A stretch of 64,000 bases of DNA from Streptomyces canus 299MFChir4.1 (GTDB lineage: Bacteria; Actinomycetota; Actinomycetes; Streptomycetales; Streptomycetaceae). The stretch covers positions 33,354-97,353 of the forward strand of contig NZ_KB911612.1 of the NCBI RefSeq assembly GCF_000383615.1, given 5' to 3'. Both the position numbers and the translations under genes were made by a program. The notes under the pieces were generated by a model, which was not told where the DNA came from, searched no databases, and was given only the letters and a program-made list of their open reading frames with translations. Shown piece after piece: positions 17,697-28,500 of this stretch; positions within the stretch are counted from its first letter, which is position 1; every line of letters begins with the position of its first letter.

Positions 17697-18413
17697 ATGA
17701 AATTCCGAATCGGCTGGGCCGCGCTGCTCGCGGCTCTGGCTCTCGTCTTCACCCTGCCGAACTCGGCGGTGGCAGCTTCACAGACGTACTGGTTCAAGTA
17801 CTACGCGACCGGCGGCAACGCCTCGACGTGGTACACCGACGACAACAACTGGGGTGTGAACTCCTCGACCGGCACCGGCTTCGTCGCCATGGTCAACGGC
17901 AAGGACTGGGGGTGGTCGTCCCCGGTGACCACACTCCCCAAGAAGATCCGCGACGTCAGTCCCAACAACACCTCGTGGTTCAGCCAGTCGGCATACCCGA
18001 AGTCCGGCTCGTACTACGACGCCGCGTACGACATCTTCATCGACCCCTACCCCGCGCCGACCGACCGCAACTCCAAGACCGAGATCATGATCTGGCTCAA
18101 CTGGTACAACACCAAGCCGCTGGCCGACCGCTACGACGCGAACGGCAACGCGGTCCCGGCCGCGACCAACGTCAGCCTGGGCGGCCGCAGTTGGGACATC
18201 TACGAGTACACCTGGAGCAACGGCGGCCACACCCTCAGCTTCCTGGACAGGAGCAAGTCCGGCTGGTGGTCCGGAAGCCTCACCCCGTTCTTCAACTACG
18301 GCCAGAACAGGGGTTTCTACACCGGCGACCACTACCTCAACAGCGTCATGGCCGGCTGGGAATTCGGGCCGGGCGATTACACGGCTCACTCCTGGGGCGC
18401 CGTGGGCTTCTGA
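17697..18413 (+). CDS. GH12 endoglucanase/xyloglucanase
   Basis: A 238-aa secreted enzyme with a signal peptide of about 26 residues (ends AVA). The GH12 nucleophile is E129 in TEIMIWLNW and the acid/base is E222 in GWEFG. No binding module is attached. Members hydrolyse beta-1,4-glucan or xyloglucan. The start at 17697 is supported by ggaggg immediately upstream. It lies 136 bp after GH74 and is followed by a long hairpin before the GH42 gene. Confidence 0.93.
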   Translation: MKFRIGWAALLAALALVFTLPNSAVAASQTYWFKYYATGGNASTWYTDDNNWGVNSSTGTGFVAMVNGKDWGWSSPVTTLPKKIRDVSPNNTSWFSQSAYPKSGSYYDAAYDIFIDPYPAPTDRNSKTEIMIWLNWYNTKPLADRYDANGNAVPAATNVSLGGRSWDIYEYTWSNGGHTLSFLDRSKSGWWSGSLTPFFNYGQNRGFYTGDHYLNSVMAGWEFGPGDYTAHSWGAVGF

Positions 18414-18469
18414 CGCCGCCACGAGCAGAAGGGCGGACCAGTGACCGGCCGCCCTCTGCCCGGAAACAC

Positions 18470-18525
18470 CGCCCGACTCTCCGTACGGAGGGTCGGGCGG
18501 CTCGGAAGCAGCGCCCGACTCTCCG
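18470..18525 (+). terminator. Repeat-flanked hairpin between GH12 and GH42
   Basis: CGCCCGACTCTCCG (18470-18483) pairs with CGGAGGGTCGGGCG (18486-18499) with one G-T pair. The left arm is repeated exactly at 18512-18525, just before the GH42 start. The central arm can therefore pair with either copy, giving two mutually exclusive stems. It may act as a terminator, an attenuator, or both. Confidence 0.7.
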
Positions 18526-18540
18526 CAGAGAGGCACCGTC

Positions 18541-20526
18541 ATGACCCCACGCAGTGTCACCGACCACCTGGGCGGACTCGCCTTCGGCGGGGACTACAAC
18601 CCCGAGCAGTGGGACGAGCCGGTCTGGAAGGAGGACGACGAGCTCATGCGCCGGGCCAGGGTCAACCTGGCCACCGTGGGTGTCTTCTCCTGGGCCCTGC
18701 TCGAACCGGAGGAGGGACGCTACGACTTCGCCTGGCTCGACGCCCACATCGATCGCCTGCACGCGAACGGTGTGGCCGTGGACCTCGCCACGCCGACGGC
18801 CTCCCCGCCCCCCTGGTTCACCCTGGCGCACCCCGACGCGCTGCCGGTCACCCCGGACGGCACCCGCCTCACCCACGGCAGCCGCGACACCTACTGCCTC
18901 ACCGCGCCCGCCTACCGCCGTGCTGCCCGCCGGATCGCCTCCGCCCTGGCCGAGCGGTACGGCGACCACCCCGCCCTCGCGCTGTGGCACGTGCACAACG
19001 AGTACGGCACGATCTGTTACTGCGACCACACGGGCGCCGCCTTCAGGGTGTGGCTGCGCGCCCGCCACGGCTCGCTGGAGGCCCTCAACGGCGCGTGGGG
19101 GACGGCCTTCTGGAGCCAGCGCTACTCGTCCTGGGAGCAGGTGCTACCGCCGCGCGCGACGCAGTGGCACAAGAATCCCGGCCAGGCACTGGACTTCCGC
19201 CGCTTCTGGTCGGACGAGATCATCGCCGCCTACCGCGAGCAGCGCGACGCGATCCGCGCGCACAGCGACCGGCCGGTGACAACCAACCTGATGCTCCCCG
19301 CCTACCAGAACATCGACCTGTGGGCCCTCGCCCGCGAGCTCGACGTGGTCAGCTCCGACCAGTACCCCAGCTCACCCGGTCTGGACGCCGCCGCCGACGC
19401 CGCCTTCCACGCCGACCGCACCCGCTCCCTGGCCGGCGGCAGCCCCTGGCTGCTGATGGAGCAGGGCACGAATACCGTCTACGACGGCGACCGGGTCCTC
19501 GCCAAGGAGCCCGGGGACATCGTGCGCCACACCCTCGGCCACATCGCCCGCGGCTCGGAGGGTGCCCTCTTCTTCCAGTGGCGGCAGTCCCGCGCCGGCG
19601 CCGAGATGTGGCACTCGGCGATGGTCCCGCACGCGGGACCCGACAGCCGGATCTTCCGCGAGGTCACGCAGGTCGGCGAGGCGGTCGCCCTGCTCGGGGA
19701 GCTGGCGGGATCGACGGTCACCGCCCCGGTGGCCGTCCTCCACGACTCGGACGCCTGGTGGGCGCTGAGCATGGACGGTCTGCCCTCCCAAGACCTCGAC
19801 TGCCACGCGGAACTGGGCCGAGCACACCGAGCTCTGTGGGACGCGGGTGTCACGGTCGACTTCGCCCACCCCGAACACGAGCTGCGCCGCTACCTGCTGG
19901 TCATCGCGCCGGCTCTGTTCCTGATGTCCGACGCGGGCGCCGAGAACCTGCGCCGTTACGTCGAGGGTGGTGGGACACTGCTCGTCCAGCACGCGAGCGG
20001 ATTCGTCGACGAGCGCCTGCACGCCCGGCTGGGCGGCTACCCCGCCAGGCCGCTGCGCGAGGCGCTGGGCATCCGCGTCGAGGAGTACCGACCGCTGCGG
20101 CGGGGTGAGCGGATCGCCCTGTCGGACGGGTCGTACGGCACCGTCTGGAGCGAGTCCGTGCGCGCCGAGGGCGCGGAAACGCTCGCCACCTACACCCACG
20201 GCATGCTCACGGACAGTCCCGCGCTCACCCGGCATCGCTTCGGCACCGGGCAGGGCTGGTACCTCTCGACCCGCCTGGAGGAGACCGACTACGGCGCTCT
20301 CGTCCGCCGGCTGCTGAAGGAGTCCGGCACCGAGCCCGAACTGCCAGGTCTGCCGCCCGGTGTTGAAGCCGTCACCCGCCACGCGCCCGACGGCCGCCGC
20401 TGGCACGTCCTGATCAACCACCGCGCCGCCACCCTGCACCTGCCTGAACCCGCGCACGACCTGCTCACCGGGGCCCTCGCTCACGAAGTCCCGTCCGGTG
20501 GCTGCGTGGTTCTCCGCAACCCCTGA
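18541..20526 (+). CDS. GH42 beta-galactosidase
   Basis: A 661-aa cytoplasmic enzyme with no signal peptide. The acid/base E154 is in HNEYG and the nucleophile E307 in LLMEQG. The N-terminus (GGDYNPEQW) is the family opening. A trimerisation domain (about 400-600) and a small C-terminal beta domain follow. GH42 enzymes release terminal beta-galactose; here the likely source is galactosylated xyloglucan oligosaccharides imported after GH74/GH12 action. The ribosome site is gagagg at the end of the repeat upstream. Confidence 0.93.
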   Translation: MTPRSVTDHLGGLAFGGDYNPEQWDEPVWKEDDELMRRARVNLATVGVFSWALLEPEEGRYDFAWLDAHIDRLHANGVAVDLATPTASPPPWFTLAHPDALPVTPDGTRLTHGSRDTYCLTAPAYRRAARRIASALAERYGDHPALALWHVHNEYGTICYCDHTGAAFRVWLRARHGSLEALNGAWGTAFWSQRYSSWEQVLPPRATQWHKNPGQALDFRRFWSDEIIAAYREQRDAIRAHSDRPVTTNLMLPAYQNIDLWALARELDVVSSDQYPSSPGLDAAADAAFHADRTRSLAGGSPWLLMEQGTNTVYDGDRVLAKEPGDIVRHTLGHIARGSEGALFFQWRQSRAGAEMWHSAMVPHAGPDSRIFREVTQVGEAVALLGELAGSTVTAPVAVLHDSDAWWALSMDGLPSQDLDCHAELGRAHRALWDAGVTVDFAHPEHELRRYLLVIAPALFLMSDAGAENLRRYVEGGGTLLVQHASGFVDERLHARLGGYPARPLREALGIRVEEYRPLRRGERIALSDGSYGTVWSESVRAEGAETLATYTHGMLTDSPALTRHRFGTGQGWYLSTRLEETDYGALVRRLLKESGTEPELPGLPPGVEAVTRHAPDGRRWHVLINHRAATLHLPEPAHDLLTGALAHEVPSGGCVVLRNP

Positions 20527-20559
20527 CCTGGAAAGATCACCAGGCTTTCCCAGGGTCAG
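20523..20559. terminator. Bidirectional terminator
   Basis: CTGACCTGGAAAG (20523-20535) faces CTTTCCCAGGGTCAG (20545-20559), forming a long stem with small bulges and a nine-base loop. It overlaps the GH42 stop codon and the end of the convergent regulator gene, as expected for a shared terminator. Confidence 0.7.
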
Positions 20560-21232
20560 TGGGTCTCGGTTTCGTCGGTCGGCGCCGTGGAGCGTAGTTC
20601 GACGCAGCATTCCCCGGGGCTGGGTGCCAGGACGGCCTGGACCGCCGGGGCGCGGAGTCCTTGCAGGGAGCCGGTGAGGAAGGCGTGGTTCATGCCGCAG
20701 ACCAGGTCGGGGGCTTCTCGTGCGGGCTCGAAGCCGTACCGGTCGAGCATGTGCTCGCACAGGGTCAGGCCTCTCTCGGCGCCGAGTCTGGCAGGGCGCA
20801 GCTGGGTGCGTTCTTCCTCGCCGAGTTCTTCGCCCCGCTGTCCTGCCGTGCGCATCGCCGCTTGAGTGGCGGTCTCGTTTCGCCTTCGGTCACGACGGCC
20901 TGGACGAGCAGGTCAGCGAGGAGTTCATGGCGGCGGTCCGGGATGCTGACGCGGCTCGGCGTGACGGTGGGCTCGTACACCTTGGGCTGCCGGCCGACTT
21001 CGCGGACGCCCGTGGGGGCGGCGTAGCGGGCGCTCAGCAGGCCGACGTCGACAAGCTTGTCGAGGTGGAAGGCGGCGAGTTCGCGCGATATTCCGACGGT
21101 GGCGGCCGCCTCGTCGCGCGTGACGGGGTGGCGGGCGCGGCGGATGAACGCGAACATCTGCCGTCGGGTGCCCTCGCCGAGCGCGTTGACGGAGTCGATC
21201 GCGGCGGCGTCGGAGGAGATCGGCGGGGGCAT
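20556..21232 (-). pseudogene. HTH transcriptional regulator, frameshifted and internally deleted
   Basis: The N-terminal 100 codons (EGTRRQMFAFIRRARHPVTRDEAAATVGISRELAAFHLDKLV) form an ArsR/DeoR-like winged helix. The frame breaks near 20870 and the correct continuation (TQLRPARLGAERGLTLCEHML, then APDLVCGMNHAFLTG and SPGECCVEL) lies in the next frame. Relatives usually carry an NCPFH-like segment between GFEP and LVCGMN; it is missing here. Both lesions argue for a true pseudogene rather than a read error. Confidence 0.65.
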
Positions 21233-21358
21233 GTCGCGACATCACCGGCGCTGAGTTCCAGCGGGGGAAGAAAAGGACTCTGCACAGAACCCGGGGCCGT
21301 ACTCGGGTGGCCCGTGTCCTGCCCGCCCGAGAGGTGCTGAACGTGGTTATTTGGAGGG

Positions 21359-22360
21359 ATGATCAGCAACGTTCGCGCCCGTGTCCTGCCGTCCTCGCAA
21401 CGCCGCTCGCTGGACGAACTGACCGAGGATCTGATCCTCTCCTGTGGGGACACCACGGCCAAGCGCTCCGCGTTCTGGACGATGCTGACGCTGTCGTCGG
21501 TCATCGCGGCAGGTGGTGTGCTCACGGACTCGACGGCAACCGTGATCGGCGCCATGATCATCGCGCCACTGTCCACGCCGATCATGGGCATTGCCCTGGG
21601 TTCGGTGCAGCGCCGCCGCACCGGATCGGTCATGGTCGTCCTCCTCGCGTGCGTGCTGGTGATCGCGATCGGGATGGCCATGTCGCTGGCTCTTCCCAGC
21701 AACTACGACCTGCTGTCCAACAGCCAGATCTCCTCGCGGACGTCGCCTGACCTCATGGACTTGATCGCCGCCCTGGCGACCGGGCTGGCCGGCGCAGTCG
21801 CGCTGGCCCGTCGGGACGTCGCCGCCGTACTGCCCGGAGTTGCCATCGCCATCTCCCTCGTCCCACCCCTCGTGGTGGTCGGGGTGTGCCTGGGGAAGCT
21901 GTCAGGATGGCTGTCCCTGGGCGCACTCGCACTGTTCTTGTCGAACCTCTTCGCCCTGGTCTTCGCGGGCATGCTGGTCTTCGCCTCACTCGGCTACGGC
22001 ACCGAGACCGACAAAGCGGCCGGGCGCCCCGCCCGCAGCGCATCTGCCGCCATGGCCCTGCTGTTCGTCGTCGTGCTCATTCCGCTGACAGCCAACACCG
22101 TGGCCACCTTGCTGCTCAACGCATGGACCGGCCGCACCAAGGAGGCGGCACAGCAGTGGCTCACCGACGATCCGGGCGCATCCGTCACAAGTGTCGACGC
22201 GAATTCCCGGACCATGTACATCCACGTCCGCACTCCCCGAGAACTCCCGCCGGTGCAGTCCCTGCTCGACCGGCTCGACGGACAGATCCCGGACGGCATC
22301 CCCGTCGTGGTGGACGCCTCACGGGGCCGGCGCATCAACGCCGGAAAGGTCGGCGGCTGA
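21359..22360 (+). CDS. DUF389 membrane protein
   Basis: A 333-aa polytopic membrane protein. The DUF389 core is clear: DSTATVIGAMIIAPLSTPIMGIA followed by further transmembrane segments and LVPPLVVVGVCLG. About seven hydrophobic segments are visible, with a cytoplasmic C-terminal domain after residue 255. Function of the family is unknown. The purine run ggaggg ends right at the ATG, too close for a normal ribosome site, so the mRNA could be leaderless or the true start slightly different. Confidence 0.85.
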   Translation: MISNVRARVLPSSQRRSLDELTEDLILSCGDTTAKRSAFWTMLTLSSVIAAGGVLTDSTATVIGAMIIAPLSTPIMGIALGSVQRRRTGSVMVVLLACVLVIAIGMAMSLALPSNYDLLSNSQISSRTSPDLMDLIAALATGLAGAVALARRDVAAVLPGVAIAISLVPPLVVVGVCLGKLSGWLSLGALALFLSNLFALVFAGMLVFASLGYGTETDKAAGRPARSASAAMALLFVVVLIPLTANTVATLLLNAWTGRTKEAAQQWLTDDPGASVTSVDANSRTMYIHVRTPRELPPVQSLLDRLDGQIPDGIPVVVDASRGRRINAGKVGG

Positions 22361-22568
22361 GGATCGCATCAGCATCTCGCCCCGAAGAACATCCACCAAA
22401 ATGACCGCCGCGCCCTGACGCCGTCCCGCGCCACAAGAGATGCCTCCGCGGCCCAATGCGGTCCTCGCGGTACATGGCACGAGAGCCTCCCCCACCTCAC
22501 CCCATCCGCAAGGGCCGCCGTCCACCATGTGTGCCACGGCTCAGCCCTGCGGGAAGATCGGGCGTTCG

Positions 22569-25500
22569 TCACGGCCACGGCTCGGTAGGCCGTACCGTGT
22601 CGAACGCCAGGCCGCTCGCGGTCTCCCCCGTGCCGGCGGTCTTCTCCCTGCGCACCCAGCTGTGCAAGGTGCCGTCGGACCAGCGGGCCAGGACGGGGCG
22701 GCGGGCGACCAGGACTCCCTCGCGCGGTACCTCCTCCTCGTGCAGCCACAGTCCGGGGGTGATGAGACGGCCCTCGGGGCGGGAGTCGAGGCCGGGGCCG
22801 GTGAGGGTGGCCAGGCGGAACCGGATCTGGCCGGCTCGCACCGGTTCGGGGACGAGGGGGAACCAGAAGTCGGGGACGATGGACTGGACCGCGTACGCGG
22901 GCACCGCATCGGGTCCGGGTACGGCCGTTTCGGGCGGCGCGTTGCGGGCCCAGCGGTCGCGGCGGTCGACCTGTTCGCCGCGGCCGTCGGTGTAGTGGTG
23001 CTGAACCGCCCAGGCGAGGTTGGCCAGTTCGTCGCGGGCGAGGAGAACCCGTTCGAGGGGCTGTCCCGGCTGGCCGCGTTCGGAGGGCAGGATCAGCAGC
23101 CCGGACGCGGCCGGGTGGTCCGGGTCGGGGCTGCTCAGGGTGAACATCGTCCAGGACGGGTCGTCGCGGCCGGCCCGCTCGACCAGGTGGTGGCGGCCGA
23201 ACACGTCCCGTACGAGGAGCCGGTCCAGGACGGTCAGTGACGCGGCCGGCACCTCCAGCGGCACCAGGAACCAGTCGTTGCCGAAGACCGTGGCGAACGA
23301 GATCAGCAGCAGCCGCCCGGTGTCCAGTGCGGAGACGTCCGCCGCGCTGAGGTCGACGCGCGCGTCCTCCATCTCCCAGAACCGGTCGGCCGGCAGCCCC
23401 CCGTACCGCACGGTGGAGGGCAGGCCCTCCTGTGCGAACGCCCGGCTCTGTCCAGGCGGTGCCGGCTCGGCGTCGGGGTCGGGGTGGACGTCGAGGGAGT
23501 ACCAGTCCAGGCCGTCGCCCTGGTACTCCTCGGCCCGCAGGACGGTGCCGCCGGTGGACAGTTCGGCCGCGTATTCGCCGCGATGCGGGTCGAAGCAGTC
23601 CGGGCCGTGCTCGGCCAGCCGGCCGGCCCACCAGGTCCGCCAGCGGGCGGCCACCTCGCCGAGGCGCGCGTCGGGTCCGGCGTCGAAGGTGCCCACGTCC
23701 AGCGCGGCCGCCACCGATGCCGCGTCGGGCAGACCGCCGTCGAGCAGGCCGATCAGGCCGACGTCCGCGACGTCCGGCTCCTCCCCGGTGCGAAGTCGGT
23801 GCGGGGCCAGGGCCGTCAGGGCGGCGGCGAGCAGTCCGGCGTCGTCGGACATGCGCAGCAACGCCGCGCCGCCCTCGGCGCGCAGCCGCTCGTCGACCTG
23901 GACGGGCTCGTCCTCGATCTGGGTGTCCAGCGGGCCCTGGCCGAGGTCGTACGGCACCCAGTCGGTGGCCCCGCCCGGGCGCCAGGCATCGACGGGCGCG
24001 CTGCTGCCGCTCATCCGCACCACGGCCGGGGATCCGGCGTCCTGGGCGGCGAACTCCCCGAACTGCCACTGCCGGGTGAGCAGCCACAGCGGGTCGTGCA
24101 CCCGGGCGGCGAGGCCTGCGTCGACGTCGGTGGCCCGGTGCCGGGGCTGCAGCTGGAAGGGGCCCTCGGGGTCGGTGTCGTCCCTTTTCGACTCGATCCG
24201 GGCCAGGGCCCGGCCGGTCGCGCTCCGCTGGGCGATGCGGATGCCGGGCAGGAGCGAGTTCAGCGCGCTCAGGTCCTGGTGGTCGACAGCGCGCAGCTTG
24301 GCCAGTTCCAGGGTCTCCCGCAGCACCTGCATCAGCCCGTCGGAGGTCCACCCGCGGTCCAGGTCCGGGGGGACCGCAAGGAGCACACTGTGCGGGGCCT
24401 TGGCGTCCGGGCGGTCGTAGTGGAAGGCGACGCCCGTCAGTTCGGTCTCCGGCGCAGGCTCGGGTCCCGGCGGCGGCTGCTCGGAGCCGGGGAGGAGTTC
24501 GATCCACTCGTCCAGGACGACTCCGGTGACTGCCGCGTCCGCCGCGATGTCGTGCGGTGCGTGCCAGACCAGGTGGGTCGTGGCAGGCGGGCGCTGCCCG
24601 GCGGGGAAGGGCCCGCCGATCCAGGCGTCGCCGTCGGTCGTCGGATGCTGGGCCGCGCACAGCCGTTCCACGCGTCCGGCCCGGTTCCCGGCCAGCAGCA
24701 GCGTCTCGTGCAGGTTGCGCACCGTGGGGCGTACGGCCGCGTTGCGCCGCAGCCAGTCCTCCATGTGGGCGCCCGGCAGATCGCCGCGACCCGTCGGCGG
24801 CGAGGTCGTCGCGGTGAGCGCGGGCAGCAGCGGGAGGTCCGCGGCGAGCACCGGGGACAGCTCCGTGCGGGCCCGCGCGAGCCAGGCGTCGGTCGATCCG
24901 GGTGTGACCTCCTCGGTGGCCAGTGCGCTGATCTTGTCCTTGGCGGGGTGCCCGGCGAGCGACGGGCTCGCGGCGAAGGCGGCGAGGCGGGTGCGCAGCT
25001 TCGTCGTGTCGACCGAGCGGCCGGCACCGCCGTCGGGCAGGTGCGACGGCAGCAGCGGCTGTGCGGTCGACAGCAAGGACCGGATCCGGGTCGCCCTGCC
25101 GTGCAGTCCGCTCCAGCCAGGTCCGGTGAACACGACGGGGGTCTGGGGCGGCACGCCCATCGCGCCCTGAACCGCCCTGCGCAGCGCGGCCGGTTCCGCG
25201 CCGGCCGCGTCCAGTACGGCGCTCAGGGCGCCCAGACCCAGCCGGTCGGCGGTGAGTTCGAAGGGGCGGGGCTCCGCCTGACCGTCGTCGAGTCGGCCGG
25301 CGAGGGTCCAGCCCGTCGCGGGGCCGAGGAGATGGGCGACCCAGGCCTCCAGCGCGGGTTGCAGCGCGGCGAGCGGGTCGGCGGGCCAGCCTGTCGGAGC
25401 GGTCGGTTCGGCTGGGAGCAGCGCGGCAATGCGGTGCGTCACGGCGCGGGCCCGGTGCGGGGTGCGCAGGACGCGGAAGGCGTCCGGCACGTCCTCACCG

Positions 25501-28500
25501 CGCCCGAGGGTGTCGGCGGTCAGACCCGCGCGGATCGGGTTTCCACCCACCAACTGGTGGACGCTCTCGGCCAGTACGAGGTCCCCCACCGCGTCGAGCG
25601 CGTCGGCGAGGTCGTCCAGTAGCGGAGTCACCGCCGCCCGGTCGCTCTCCGAGCCGACCACCGGCGCCCGGTCGATGACGCTGGCCAGGTCGGGGGCGCC
25701 GGCCCCGGCCCGCGCGAGGGCCATGCCGTCGACGACGTTGCGGGCGGAGACCGCCTCCGCGCTGCGCGCCCACAGGTGCGCGTCGGTCCCCTCGGGCGCC
25801 GTCTCAGGAACGACGGGCAGCGGGAACTGGCGGCGGAACCGCTCGATGAGGTGATCCAACTCGGCGTCGTGCAGGGCGCGTTCGAACCGATAGCCCAGCA
25901 GGGAGCCCAGGTTCTGCCCCTGCCGTACCCCGCCGAGCAGCCAGCGGGCGACGCGGGCGCGGCGGGAGGTGAGGTTGACCGCGTAGCTCTGCTCGTCGGG
26001 GTTGCCGAGGAATCCGGACCGCAGGACGGCCGCCGTGGCCGCGTGGTGCAGCGACGGCGCGTGGATGTAGCCGTCCTTCGCGGACAGCTCCACGGTCGTG
26101 GCCACGTCGTCCAGCTGGATCTCCAGCTGTTCTCTCGGCACCGGCGGACGCAGGTTCTCCACCCAGCCGTAGCAGCCGAACCGCACGCCCTGGGTGCCGG
26201 AGGCCCGCAGCTCGGTCAGCCGCTTCGACGCCAGTGAGGTGATCCAGGCGTCCAGGCGGTGCGAGTGGACGTCGATGACCTCCAGCAGCAGCTCGGGGAG
26301 CCGGGACACCGGTACGGCGGCCAGGGTGCGCAGGGCCTGCTCCAGCCTGGGCAGCGCGGCCGCGGCCCGGGTGGCGGCGGCGACGCGTTCCGCTCGCTCG
26401 CTCTCGTCCAGGCCGTCCAGCACATCGGCGACGAGTTGGTCCACGTCGCCGGTGACGGCCAGGGCCTGCCGCAGGGGGTCGCCGGCGGGGTCGAAGTCGC
26501 CCAGGAAGGTGGACCAGTTGGGCAGGAACAGCAGCGCGTCGAGCACCCCGCTCATGTCCCGTTCGTCATCGGGGACTTCCTCGGATCCGTCCTCGTCCTC
26601 GACCGGCTCCTCCCCCGCCACCGGCTCCTCGCCCTCGGTCGGCGGCTCCTCCTCCAGGCCCGGAAGATCGAAGAACGTGCTCCGCCGAGCGGGGGTCTCG
26701 CGTCCGGTGGACAGCTCCACCGGCCACTCGGCGTCGTACGCCGTGGCGTCCAGCTCCCCCGCCAGGAACGCCCGTACGGCACCCAGGTAGTCCGCTGTGG
26801 CGGCCGCGCGGGCGGGAAAGGCCTCGGCGTCCGGGGTCAGCCGGGTGACGAACTCGGGGACGCCGGACGCCTCGTCCAGGCTCCAGCCGAGCGAGGTCCA
26901 GCCGTTGCTGGTCGTCGTCCAGCGGGCGAGGCCGTCGGGCGGCAGAGCGGGCAGGCCGAGTGTCGCGGGGGGTGCGTCGAGCGGGGTGAACGGCACCGCG
27001 CGGGCCGGCCCGCTCATCCTGATCATGGCCAGGCCTGTGGCCACGGGCAGCCGCTGCAACGCCTCGACCGCGACCCGGTCCACGGGCTTGCCCGGTTCGA
27101 CGCGCGGGATGGTCACCTCCTCCTCGCCGTTGTCCTGCACCTCCCGATGGTCCACCACCGCCCGCCAGCGTTCCCGCAGCCGCATCAGCCAGGGTGCGAT
27201 CACCGCGTCGACGTCGTCGGCGCGTTCGGCGCGCCAGTCGTCCAGCGCTGTCACGGGCAGGACACCGTACGGCTGACGGCCGACGCGCAGCATCGGCAGC
27301 GGTCCGCGGCCGCGCACGTGTGCGGCGATGTGCTCACGGACGGCCCGCCATGGTCCCTCGGGAGAGACACCGCTCGGCTGTCTGGTGCCCAGGTCGATGG
27401 TGGTCAGCGCGGCCTCGGCGAAGCCCTTGCCGAGCGTGGGCCAGGTGAGCAGGGTCAGGGCGGCGACAGCCGACGGCGCGGCGTCGTCGGCGCCGGGGCA
27501 GCCGCGCAGGAACCCGGCGTCCGGCACGCCCAGCGCGGTAGCGAGGGTGTCGGCGACCGGCCGCTCCCCCGCCTCCGGGTCGGGGTCCGGGCCGGGATAG
27601 GCAGGGGCCGAGGACCAACCCGAGCGGGAGCGTGGGGTGTTGTTGGTGGCGGTGCCGGAGGGCAGCAGGCCGAGGCCGCTGCCGTAGCGGTGACCGTGCA
27701 GCAGGTCGCGCAGCCGGGCAGCGCCGTCCACGGGCGCATCGTCGCGTACGCCGACCACCAGCAACTGGTCCAGGTTCTCGGTGTTCTCGGGCGGGACGAT
27801 CAGCTCGATGCCCATGCCGGCCTTGACCGCTTCGAACCAGTCGGTCTCCCAGCCCTCGTCCTCGGCGCGCAGCAGGCCGATCGGCAGCGGGTCGGGCACT
27901 GGTCGGCCCAGCTTGTCGACCACCACCTCGCCCTCGAACAGCCCGAGGAAGCGCCAGCGCCTCGGCATGGCCACCGCGTGCGGACGCTGCTCCTGGGGGT
28001 CGTCGGTCCGCAGGGCGGGCGCCGGGGCGCCGGGACGGCAGGCGCGGACCGCCCAGGAGGCGCGGGCCGGGCGCAGCTTGGTGAGCACGTCCTGCCATGC
28101 CTCGGGGCCGGGGTTCTGCCAGTACGCGGTACCGGCGGCGACCTCGGCGGGAGTGAGCGCGGGCTCGAAGCGGGACAGCAGGATGTCGTCCGGGTAGATC
28201 CGCACCCGCAGGGTCCTCGGCTCCCACCAGATGGTCTCGACCCGCACCGGCAGCAGCGCGATGGGCTCCGTGTTGTTCTCGGGGAACAGCGGCTCGCCCA
28301 CGGCCAGCGCCCGCGTCAGCTCCTCCTGGGCCCCGGCGGCCAGGCGGTTCAACTCCTCGGCCCTGTTCTGGAGTTCCGGCAGCGCCGCCTCGGCCGCGGC
28401 GAGCGCCTCGGCGGCTGTGGGTGGGAAGGGGGGATCGGGCAGTCCGGCCTGGATGTGCGCCCGTAGACGCCGTACCACGGCCTCCTGCTCATCGGCGAGG

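Noticed and set aside
24000..24250. Acidic and coiled-coil stretches of the 1999-aa protein considered as phage tape-measure or T6SS parts
   Set aside because: No hydrophobic tape-measure pattern and no baseplate, sheath or tube genes are present nearby.
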